Shown here: positions 27,182 through 39,200 of the stretch, piece by piece
Layout: each line of letters starts with the position of its first letter
How positions within the stretch are numbered: the first letter of the stretch is position 1
Program-made: the position numbers and the translations under genes
Notes under the pieces: model-generated
The model's input: only the letters and a program-made list of their open reading frames with translations
Told to the model about the DNA's origin: nothing
The model's database searches: none
Assembly: GCF_001522545.3 (NCBI RefSeq)
Contig: NC_031768.1
Span: forward strand, 84,936,457-85,000,456
Length of the DNA: 64,000 nt
Direction: 5' to 3'
Origin: Parus major
Lineage: Eukaryota; Chordata; Aves; Passeriformes; Paridae

Positions 27182-27222
27182 CAGCCAGGCCAGGTGATCG
27201 TGTGTGGCTGCCCAGGGCTCAG

Positions 27223-27276
27223 TCAAAGGTTCTTGGGTGGCTCCACAAGAAGAACAGGCCATATTCCAAAAACAAA
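27223..27276 (-). CDS. ACER3: ACER3 exon 11, coding part with stop
   Basis: 54 nt from the acceptor TTTTGACAG to a TGA stop, phase 0. It encodes F251-L267, FVFGIWPVLLVEPPKNL (human FLFGIWPVILFEPLRKH). The FGIWPV core is conserved and the last four residues differ from human. The length matches human exactly, which supports this acceptor and stop. Confidence 0.95.
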   Translation of the reverse strand, partial: FVFGIWPVLLVEPPKNL

Positions 27277-30200
27277 CTGTCAAAAGAAAAATAGGAATAG
27301 GGGAAGGATTCCTTGGAATATTATATTTCAAACACTATTAAACATAATCTAATGATAGGATGAAAGAGGAATGACTTTAAAACAAAAGAAAGTAAGTTCA
27401 TATTGGATATTAAGAAGAAATTCTTTATTTTGAGGGTGGTGAGGCACTGGCACAGGTTGCCCAGAGATGTTCCACCCCTGGAAATGTTTGAGGCCAGGTT
27501 GGAATAACCTGGGGGCTCTGAGTAACCTGCTCTAGTGGAAGGTGTCCCTTCATGTGGCAGGGGGGGCTGAAACTAGATAATCATTGAGGTCTCTTCCAAC
27601 CCAAACCATTCTGTGATTCTACAAAAAATTTCAACTGCATTTCTTGGGATGTAAGCAGAAGTCAGACAGTATCCTAAGAGGCATAACTATTGAGCCCCAC
27701 CAAAAGTTGAAAGCACAAGACATACCAAATGTGCATTAATAAACACAAAATACTGCTTGCTTACCTTCACCTTTGGCCTGTGTTTCAGGAAAAGTGTCCT
27801 TGTATATAAACTGAGGAGAAGGAAAAAAGCATGCTTAAAATTTCAAGTATAAGACAACATATAAAATAAGGATGTCCTGATCCCAGTTTTAGCTTCCAGC
27901 TGGAAAAGAATTGTTTCTGTGATTACAGAGCTACCCATTCTGCCTAGATTCAGTCAATATAGGAGATGTTAACTTAGAGTAAGTCCCCCTGTAGTAGACT
28001 GATCAGCAAAATAATTTACTCAATCACCTATGTGAGGAGAAAAAAGGAAACCCTGAGAGGGGAAAAAAAAAAAAAAATTAAATAGGGGCTGGAGCCTGTC
28101 ATTTTAGAAGGATGAAATTAAATCAGGGTACCACAAAATATAGCAGATGTTAAATGGGGGGAAAAAACCAGCATAGCTTGATTCTATATGTTATTTTTGT
28201 TCTTAGACACTTTCTCCTCTCAGTAGATCTTTTCCTGTGAATGACCTCAGTTTTTTTTAAGTGGTAATGCCACTTTGTGGTATGTGGAAAAAACCTTGCC
28301 TATGCTTGATTCCTGCAAGGAATTTTCTTTAAAATATTGCCTCAAGCTCTTTAGGGGGGAAGATAACCTGTAAACCAAAATGAAGCAACTGTTCTCCATC
28401 TATCTTGACACATTCAATAATGTATGTATGTATATATACATTTACATGTGTGTAGGTAAATATGTTTGCATATATATACACACATAAATGTAACTAAAAG
28501 CTATCAGATCACCTAATGGAAATGTACTTATTTTCCTTGCATGTTCCTTTTATTAGGTATTTTAACATCTGAAAAAAAAAAGGTGAATACCATGTTATAT
28601 GTAGAAAAATTGATATGTAACCAAGTTTTCTCAACTACATAGGATGTATATGTATAAAAGGCATTCTCTTTGTTATGGGCTACGTGGTAAAATATTATTT
28701 CATTAGATGACAAACAAACTGCAGAAATCCTTCACAGATTTCAGCTTATATTCTATTCTTGCCCCATCTGTTCCACTAGATGGTGGTACAGAGCAAAAAT
28801 GAGACAAAAATCTGCTAGCTCCAGAGTTGCTAAATTACATTCTTGTTTAAGTCTCTTCCTCAAACTAATACCCTGCCCTTTTGGGAACAGATCCACTAAA
28901 TTACTTCAGCCATCACCCTCCTGCACTACAGCAGGATGCCTGCTGATTTTCAGGAGTGACAGTGCCTATCAAAAGATTTGTTAAGTTCCTAAATTTAAAC
29001 ATGTTTAAGTACTTCAGGACTGCTTCTCAAGAACAGACAGGTATTAATGGCTTACATTCTGAAATTAATATACTGTCAAATAGTTTTGGTTTAACTGCCA
29101 CAGGGTCCACATTTCTGAATTAATTTTTTTTGAAGAACTATGGCTATTTAAAGACTAGTGACTACATTTTGAAGAATATAGATTAGAGTTTTTAGAACAG
29201 TTACAAAGAGGAAAGAAAACTGCACAGCAGTTTAATAAATCATTTTCCTGCTCTTCAGGATGGTACAACATTCTGAAGTACATCTGAACCTCAGAAAACT
29301 CATAAGAGCTCTGTGAACATCCAGTTTAGGAAACATTTCTTACCTTAGCAGGATATGAAGGTAAGAACCAAGGCCTGTGAGAATATGCCACCATGCATGG
29401 AATTGTGTCACAGCTCCCACCACAGGAGGCATCTTCTCTCGTAATGCTCTGAAAGAAAGAAACACCATGCAATGGAATATCTTTGCCCAGCTAAGCAATC
29501 TCAAAGCACCAAGTTGGATTGTCAGATCACATGTTATCGTTTCCATATCTCAGGCATGTGCTTGACAGGTGAGGGTTCCCGGAGTCAGGCTTTCACAGCA
29601 GGTGAGGAGCAGCAGTTATACTTCACACTGCCAGTACAGAGAGATACCAGCAAACTGCCTTTCTTACACATTTAAGGAAAACAGACATTTCTTCACATGA
29701 TGAGTGATCTATTACTTCTGGACTCAAATTTCAGGGAATATATTTATGGCATCCCACAGTCCCAAATGAATTCTACTATTCTCCTCCCCAAAACCCTGTG
29801 AACTACTGTCCATAGGATGAAATGCTGAGTTTAAGGTCCAAGAGAAGAAATGAGATTTATCAGACATCATCACTTTAAATCTGGCAATCACACCACCCAT
29901 GCTGCAGGTCCATGGAAGTTCAACTTGCCTCTCTGTTGGACTCTAAAACAGGGACAAAATGGGTGTTTAGTGAGGACGTAATTAAAGCAGAGGATCTGAA
30001 ATACTCCACCAACACAAATTACAAATTTGTAATTTGTAATTATGGGGTGTGAGCAACTTGGGAAGGGGCTAAGGGATGAAGATAAAGAAATAAAGAGAAG
30101 AAACTACATTGCTCCTACTACATTTCTCCTGTTCACTAGGCTTCTGCAGATAATGCCTATTTTGGTGGATGGTGGAGGAACTGTTTGCATCTGCTGTTCT

Positions 30201-33200
30201 TTTCATTTGCACTTTAATTTCACTTGTCAAAACAAAAAATGGAAAACAACGATTGCATGTGTTAAGGAAGGAAAATCTGCAGCTCCTGGAATATGTCCTT
30301 ACTGCTTGATATTACAGTGCTTGGTCCAAAGCTCCCGAGTCACAAATATTAGCACAGAGCTTCAACTGAGTCAGCCCAGCACTGACACAGTGGAACATGC
30401 AGACTGGTAGCCCAGCACAACTTCCAAGCCTTTGGATGGTAGGAAATTTGAAAGCTCAAATTCAATTGTGTGGTTCCAACCAGAGAAACTGAGTGCTACA
30501 GATTTTTTGTTATTGTATTTTTTTTTTTTAAATAAGCTGCAGATTTAATGAAAAATGGAACAAAACCCCCTGAATCAAAACTCAGTTTTGAACTTTAAAC
30601 AGAGAAGGTAGGTGGATGATTCACAAGTTAGACCTTCAGAGAATAAAGAATTTCAAGGAATTGAAATGTATTTTCTCCAAAGGTTCAAATTATAATACCT
30701 CCTGGAGAAATCCAAGGCTCTGCAGATGTCTGATTAAAGCTAGTAAACAAGCACTTTTTTTTTCCAGCACCATGACCAAACAAGTATTACAGCAAAGACA
30801 CTAACCTTTTTTTGTCCTTATGAAATGAGGATGGAAAAAAGTGCCTCAGCAGCTGGTGTAATTTTTGGGTCTAGGAACCAGTTCAAAAGCCCCATGGACA
30901 CACAGCAGCTTAGCAGGTTTGGTGAACTGGGGGTTTTGATCTCACCAGTGATGTGAGGCAGCTGCAAAAATCAACCCTGATGCCAATATTTGCAAAGTAA
31001 ATGTAAACCCAGCCACTTTTGCTTCCAATAACTACTCTATCCCATCTATCTCATTTGTATCAAGCACTCCTTGGGATGAAGATCATGTATTATATTAACT
31101 TTAAAAATGTTTTGTTGGAAATAACTTTCAGTTGGCTCAACCTAGGACAGGGATTCTGGCAGAGCCAGAAGGGATGGAAAACTTTAGACTTCTTTACAGC
31201 ACACTGTTATTTGGCTCTGACAAACCAGCCTACTAGGACAATCTGTACAACACAGACTCTGTGGCATAACTGTGTTTCAGATTGTCAAAAATGTATTTTT
31301 ATGGGTGCTGGAGTTAACCTTTCCACCTCCTCCAGCTTGCTGAGCAACATGGGAATTGCAGCTAACTGCTGTTTATTGATAACATGGTTATTGTAATAGA
31401 TATTTCTTGAACAGTAGTAGCAGTAGTTCTGCATGTCTTCTTTAACATGCAGAATTACTGTCTTTGATATTTCCCTGTGAAATGGCAATTGCAGAAACTC
31501 AAAAAACCCCAAACAAGCAGGATAAAAACACATTCAGACGAAACCAAGTGTGAGTAGCAGGCTTTAGTCACAGATCCTCAAAATTACTTCAGTGACATTA
31601 TTTCCTCACAATTTAATTTGAGGTTAAAGAGAAATAACAAAAAATAAGTGGTTAAAAAAAAGTTTAAAAGCCCCAGGTTGAGTGCTGACTCTAGTCATGA
31701 GCGATCTGCATAAAATCTCATGGATGTTTTTTAGGCAACAAACCATACAGACATTGAGATGGACTTGAATATGCACCTCAGAAAGAATCCAGTCTTTATA
31801 CTTAAAGGCTATTAAGAGCTACCCAGACAAGTGAAAAAGCTCACCTCAATTTATCACAGAAAATGTTGTCCACATTCCAGAGAAAAAATCCCATTAAAAA
31901 TACAGTTAAAGATGTATAGCCCAGACCTCTAAGCCATGGGTATACCCTAGAGAGAGAAATAATGCAAAGTTCATTTCAGAATGCTTTAAGATACAATAAC
32001 ATACAATAACATACTAGTATATACTACACTAAATACGTGCAACATACAGAAATGCTGTTATACATAAATAAAATTCTTTATCAATTTGGTTTTTGCCCCA
32101 AAAGAAAAAAATACCAACTTCAAATTACATCTGTTTAAATATTGTATTTTACTCAGCCCCTCTCCTGATCTCATATTCTCCAAGACTGTTCTTTTACTTC
32201 TATAATAATAATTGTTTTCCTAATTTCACACTCCTAGAACAAAACTAAAAAGTGGGAAAACTAACTTTGGTTAAAAGGTACTAATTCCTCAGTCCCATGT
32301 ATATTCTTTTATAAAAAAAAAAAAAAAAAAAAAAGAAGAGGGTCTTTGGCAAGAGATGATATCCCTATACTAGGGAATTTGTATAAATATGGTCTTTCAA
32401 AATTATTCTTTTGTGAATATGGACCACCATGACCACTAACCAAATGAATGGTATTAAACTCCGGCACTTTTATGATCATCTTTGAATTGAATACTATTGC
32501 GAATAGAAAAAAGTCTAGTTAATTTGGGGAGAAAAAAAGTCTTATTTAAGATATGGAAAACACTGAAGAATCAAATGCAAGAAAGTGCATCACTAATAAA
32601 TTTACTTTCCCTATCTAAATTCAAGTTGGACCTTGAAAATCTAAACTTCCTACATGGAAGGCTCCTTTCCCATTAATAAGGCAAGTGCAAAAGCAAACCC
32701 AAATGTGAAAGGCTGCCATGAAATACTGTTCAAGCTGTTTTTAAGCATTATGAACCCACAGTTGGGATTCTGCGTTAAAACACATTCCTGAGCTTCTTTT
32801 TCCTCCACTGTGTGTGTTACAGCATATTTCAGAGCTGTGAGCACTGGGAACCAAAATGTGCAAAACAAAACAGGTAGCTTGCCCTGTGGAGGAAGCTCTA
32901 ACCAGATAAAAGCTGTACATATTCACAAATTCACTGCTGATATAAACTAGCAAAATTATTATTTGTTTAGTCTAGTAAATGCTTGGAGCACCATGCAGTA
33001 CATGGCAATGACTACACTGTAATATTACCCCCTCAGTGCTCCAGAGACATAAGCAAGACCATGATATCACAGAGCACTAAATGGTATATTAAACATGCTA
33101 GTAATTAGGTAATTATAGCTGGAATTGTTGAGGAATAAACAGTGGTGTTTTGTGAAGGAATCAGCTGGCATCACTTATTTACAGGGAACATGCTTTGTGA

Positions 33201-36200
33201 ACAGAGAATAACATTTGCCCAGTTGTAATCTTGGGAAGAAAGCATTTCTAAGAAAGAGATGAAGAGTTGGGGGGGGAACAGGAAGGAGGAGGAACAACTG
33301 GTGAGGACAGGATGAAGTAGTAGCCTGGAAAGAAAAACACGCTGTTCTTTGGGATTTTCACTCTAATCTCAGAGTGACTTCAAGGCTGCACTAAGAAATA
33401 TGAGTGATAGGAAGTGAAGTAAGAAAAAAACAAGCAGAAATCAAGGTCAGTGTGTAAGCTGGAAGTGGCTTGGCCAAGTGCTAGCACTACTCATGGAAAC
33501 ACAGAAATATGTTCTAGCAGTGCAGAGAAGGTAAACGTAAGTGTGCTTGGGGATGAATTTTAGAGAAAAGAGAGGGTACCTTCAGGTTGGCAGAGCTTCT
33601 CTAGCAGAACTAATTTAAAATTAGTAGTAGTTTAGTTAAAATTTAGAAGCACTTTAAACCTACTTCTCTCCCCATCCCAAATTTCTACCCAGTTTGCATA
33701 ATAACACCAACGGGGGAAATAAGTCTTTGTGGGGTACTGTTGCAATGAAGTGATCAAGCTAATTAAGAATATACACTTCAAGCCTCCAAAACTGAAGCAA
33801 AAAAGTAGGTGGAACTTCAGAGACAGACTTTGCTGGAGCAAAACAATGGGTGATACTTTGGGATGGAAGGTGGTGATGTTATTGATAGAGACAGAAGACC
33901 ATGAAATGCTTCAGAAATAATGAGAATGCATAACTTTGTGGAATTTACAGTAGTAGAAAAGTAGCAGGCCCAAGAGTTTGTCTACACAGACAAAAATAAA
34001 TTTAATCTAAAATACTAGAACTGTTCTAAATCTTTGAATAAGAACAAAATTAAAATTACTTCAATTTGATTCAATTTAGTTCCCCTTGGAGGTGAATTAA
34101 TGTAGTATCACTTAAGATCTCTAGGCGAGGATTAAAATTTCCAGTCCACAGGTTTGAAAAGTGCCTTTAAATTGATGATTGTTTCTAAAGCTGCAACACA
34201 CTATCAGTTTTAAGTTCTTCTTGCTTAATAAAAAAGTCTGTGAACGTTTGCATTTGGCCTGTGAGAATTTCTTGGGGAAAGCCAAACCAGGTGAACTGAA
34301 ATGGGAATTGGAAGGTGATTCAGTCAATGTACTTGATCCTTGTGGATCTCTTCCAACTCAGAATATTTGAGGATTCTATAATACTCTGAATTCACATTTT
34401 GTTAAATTCTTCTTTGTGTTCCTGAACAGACACATGTGGAAGTTGAAACAAAGTTTAACAAAAAGCACATTTAAAATGATGACAGAAGAAAGAAATAAGT
34501 AATTTTCAGAAGCAATCCCCAAACGCATGGGAACACCAAATATTCACAGTGGATAGACAGAAATGGGCAACCAACTGAGCCCTGAGAGCTAAAGGTATGT
34601 GTTTACTCCAATACTGATTAAATTCCTTTTTCCTCCCTTTTACCTACCAAGTCTGTGCTCTGATGATTCTAATGCTTCTCAGTGTCTCCTAGCATGTTTA
34701 ATACCTTTTGTTTGTTACAATTTTAATTTCAATTTCCATAACATTATGCCTAACTTTATCCAATGAAAACTCTAAGAAAAACTATCGTGTGTTAATATGT
34801 TTTAAATACTTGAGCAGGGAAGAGAAAAGAAAATTATTAAGTGATGGTTCCACTTTGCAGTCTTACCACTCTCCCAAAATTATCATTAGAGTTTGGATGT
34901 TAGCAACAGATTTCACCCTACCCAGCAATATAAAGACAAACTCAATTTCTGTTTAAATCCCAGGCTAACAGCTGAAGCCACCAGCAGAAAACCTGACAGT
35001 AAACAGTGATCATAAGTATAGAAATCTCAGTTTAATGTTATCTCAGTGGCTTCAAAAAAACGCAAGGTGATGAATCATTCCCTTTCAACCCAGGGGAGCC
35101 CAGGAGCTATAACATTATGTACCTAGTTTAAGAAATTCTCCCATTGCCAATTTCTCATGTTAAGCCCACCAAAATAAAATAGCTGCAAATGCTATGTTGT
35201 AACTTACAATGCTTTATTAATGAATTAAATTAATTAATTAAATGGCTACTTACCATAATACTATATAAACAGATCTTAGGACTATGATGGAAACTAGTGT
35301 TCCATACATGATCTGAAAATAAAAAGAGAGAAAATTTAGCAGTTGGGTTCAAGAGCCCTTATAAAATATTACAGGAGTAAAAATTTTTTGCAGCCTCTGT
35401 TTTTTTTGTTTTTATTTTTAAGTCTCAGGAAAATAGCATTCCTTCTAACTTCATCTCCAGAAAGCTGTCTATTCAAGTTTCAAATAGAAGTATGATTATA
35501 AAGCATGTCCTTTACACAATTACAGGAAAAAGCCAGTTTTGTAAAACCAATGTTCCACCATTCTAAATCGGAAAGCAAACACTAGATGGCACTCAGAAAG
35601 CATCCTGAAATCAAAACCAGTAACCAACTCCTATTATCTCTTCTCTCTCTGTGCATTTTAGCCCAGGATTGTACAAGCATCAGCTAAAGCTGTTTTTGAA
35701 AGCAGTACTTCTATTTGATTAATGTTTTCCTGAAAGCAAACACCTGAATAGACTCTGCACTATTCCCACACTGAGCATCACTAAGGGGATAAACTTTCCA
35801 GGAAGCATTTCAAACAACTATTACAGATTGTTTGTATTCAATCTAATTATATAGTGGGAAGGCTGCACATGCTGAAAAGATCCATGAGCAAAATCTGACT
35901 CACTGTAGGCTTGATGAATTTGAATGCAATCACCTGACTTAAAAAAAGTCAAAGTAATAATTTATTTTTTGCCTCGTGATCTTCAAATCACTCTCCTTTT
36001 TTTATTCACAAACTTAAAATCCAAGTAAAACCACCTCCAAGATGTACAGATCTTAAAGAAGAGGAAAAAATGTGGCCAGTCATGCCCAAGAGTGATGCAG
36101 AAGTCACTGCAGCAGGAAGGATTTTTAGACACTGGTGACATTCAATTACTTTCTGTATTTTTTTTATTCTGAACACTGGTTTCCTCCTGTCAAAAGGCAG

Positions 36201-39200
36201 TTTGTTCCAAGCAGCTGTGCCTCACTTTTTTTGCCTCTTTCCAGTGGCCCACAAGCCTTCTAGTATCTTTTTCTTCCTTGTTCATTGACTTAACTCACCT
36301 ATTTTGCTTCTACTTAACTACTATCCAATTCTACTACCTAGTTCTGCCTTTGTTTTACACAAAACAGAAAAATGATAAACCTTTGCTGTCTATTTTTAAA
36401 AGCTGCTACACCTCACAGACAAATCTGTGTCCTTACCATGTTCTATTTTCCTTCTTATACCCCTCTCCTTCTTTCTGACTGCCTTTGAGACAGGGACTGC
36501 CTCTCACTCTGCTGTAACTGGGGCGTTCAGATCCTACTAACCTGTAAGTATGTCTAGTCATCTCACATAAAATAGGTTACTGTAATAATGCAAAGTGAAA
36601 CACGCCTTCCAAAAATCCATAAAGGCAAATTTGCAAACTCCTTTTAGCTTTAAGGATGAGGTTAGTACCACACACTGTATTATTAGTGCACATATACGGA
36701 ACAAGACAGATAACAGAGCCTTTATGTTTGACAACAGGTAAAAGTAAGCTCCAATACTGACTATTCAAAGTCAGTCAGCACAGCAGCTCCTCATTTGCAT
36801 TCAGAACAAGATTAAAGAACTTCAGTAAATAAATTACTACTACTGTGTGTTCTGCTCTGTAGAGCTAAACAAAGAAAAACTATTTGAAAGGCTAATTGGT
36901 TCTGGCTTGTAATTTATACAAAGCTGTTAGTTAATTCCAGTCCCCTTTTTGGGGTGCAGCAAGTAAACCAGGAAAAAAAAGAAAACCAACAAAACCCGCT
37001 AGACACAGCTTAAGTGCTTATCAGTCCCAAGCTAAGGGTAGGGAGGGGAGTGCTCAGGTGTGCTAGCTGCTGCCTGCTGGTACAATTCTTCATTGCTGAC
37101 ATTTTGCCTAAAAAGATCTAACCACATAAATACATTATTTGCCTCATTTGAAACAGCCCTTTTCATTTTTTTCTAATCAAATACAGCAATTTATTCTAAG
37201 AGAGAGATGGTACAGAGGAAGATACTCATAGAAAGGCTCCTCCAGAATGCAAATTACAGTTTGATTTGCCGATCTCTCTCTTTGCTCCTTCTTAAAATTT
37301 CCATTGCTAAAATACTCCTTTGCAGTAGAGATATGGGAAAAAACTATCCATTAAGAGCAATTTCTGTCATACACATTAGGGGCTGTGACCACCCTTATGC
37401 TTGTACCCAAATTGCTTTTGGATTGTTTGAACAAGGAGTTCAATAGTGTCAGACTATGCCTAGGGAAACAGATGTTACAGGCAGCCTAAAGCCCAGGTAA
37501 AATGCTACCTTTTTCAGCAGTTGCTAAAAGCAGGAAAGAGCAAAAGCTAGGAAAAGCTTCTTCGCAGAGTTTTCAGCTTGGTATTTCCTAGTGAGTTAAT
37601 GGCTTGCAGAAGAGGACAGTAGTAATGGAGGAAGGAAAAAAAACCCCAAAAAACAGTGCAGTGACTGAAGAAAAATATGCCCATAGCTGACACTTCAATT
37701 TCTTGCCTTTTCCGCTTCCCCACCCAAACAGGTTGTTAGCAGTAAAACACATTTGTGTTTAAAAGCCTGTAAAAGACTGGAACAACAAACTGTTCTGCTC
37801 TGTATGCTCCAATCCTCCTCACTGAAGGTGAGCACCCAGGAGGTGCTGCTGTGATATACAGAGACTGTAGCTGCACACCTCCCTCAGCTGTTTCTTACTA
37901 GAGGGCTACACACCAAGCTGCACAATTTAGTTCAGATGTCAGGCAGCAGTGCTTACTTTATGCCCTTTACCATCCATGGCTTTACTATTTTTTAGAAAGG
38001 TAAAACTTTGTTAGGTATCACATCCAGGCACTCCTGGCACTCCTTTGGTGATCTGTGAACAGTTTAGAACAAGAATAGTTTGTATTTGTCCATCAGTACA
38101 TCTCTTCCATTTCGAATCACTCCTCATCCTCAGGGTCTCCCAGTTATCTGTTCATTTCCTCTCGAACTTTGTATCATCACAAGTACCAGCAGTACACTCT
38201 TCTTTTTCCTGCTACAGGTTGTTAAAAAGGAAACCAACCAAACAAAACAGTCCCCCTACTGATTCCAAGAAAATTCAGGCTTTTTCATAATCTCCTTTAG
38301 TAATTTTTCACTAGTCACTACCTTAACCCTATTTGCAACTCTCCTACTGATCTGCTTCATCAGCTGGCTTGGTTTCTCATGGGACACCACAAGAATATTC
38401 TAGAATGCCTATTTTTTACATAAAATTTCTTAACATAGAAGAAACAGCTATTTATTATATTTTTCCATTAACCTTTTAATTATTTGTTTGCTAAAATTTG
38501 CCTCAAACTGTCATAGCAGATGACTACACAAATAAAACAGGGTTTTAGAACTATTTCACTATTCACATAATTTGGCTCACTAGCTGAACAATGTTTTTGA
38601 TCATGACAAGTGATCAGATGTGATATGCTGCAAGCAGACATCAGGATGGAACACGTTGCTGTGTAGTGACAGCTTTCTAGGCCTCATCATATTAGGAAGA
38701 AGGCTACTGGTAGGACTTGAGTTGAAAGTTTAACTTCCAGAGTAACTGCCTCTACTTCCAGGGCTGTCTCTGTATTTATGTGGATCACTTCACACTAGCA
38801 GCCATTCTTCCCCTGCCCCTTTCCCTGTATACATGTGGTAAACAGGGATGAACAACTAATCTGATTTAAAATTAATTTCAAGTAGAGTTTCAACCTGTAG
38901 ACTTCCCCAACCAGATTTACATCAGAAAATAAATTTGTGTGCCAGATGGAAAAGAGAGGAGAGGCACAGCTGTTTTCTGTGACAATGATACTGGCTTAAA
39001 AACAACCAGGCAGCTGGGACATAGGGCTGTTTAGCACCTTGAAAACTAGGATTAATAGTGCTCTAGTTTAAGAGATTTAAATATAAACAAGAAAATATAT
39101 GGCTGTAAAGACTATTAATATATTTCATTTAATTGATGAGGTGGCAAAAAATACTAGGTCAGCTGTCAAGCAGGAATTGTTTTTTTCCTTCAAATGATGT

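Larger units (their letters stand above)
21035..27222 (-). other. ACER3: ACER3 3' UTR, long form (inferred)
   Basis: About 6.2 kb follow the stop codon with no coding signal and no CR1 or LTR copy that I recognise, although repeats are common in the DNA further left. Base composition is uniformly A/T-rich down to about 21040 and then changes abruptly to G/C-richer DNA. These points, plus an ATTAAA hexamer at the boundary, suggest one very long terminal exon. This is inference: the transcript may end at the proximal signal, leaving most of this stretch intergenic. Confidence 0.5.
31947..35253 (-). other. ACER3: ACER3 intron 7
   Basis: 3307 bp. It holds a 22-nt A run (32313-32334), a short direct repeat of ATACAATAAC near 31992-32010, and a CR1/SINE-type tail near 34326-34381. 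No additional exon was recognised. Confidence 0.93.

Noticed and set aside
27056..27331. 91-codon minus-strand ORF over the last ACER3 exon
   Set aside because: It is in a different frame from the conserved FGIWPV sequence and reads through the splice acceptor. The true reading ends at TGA at 27223-27225.
28063..28077. Poly(A) run as the tail of a processed pseudogene
   Set aside because: The sequence on either side does not resemble any mRNA I recognise. A bare A run is not enough.
29340..29546. 68-codon minus-strand ORF over ACER3 exon 9
   Set aside because: Only its last 35 codons or so are exon 9. The rest is intron 8, and its stop lies just beyond the splice donor.
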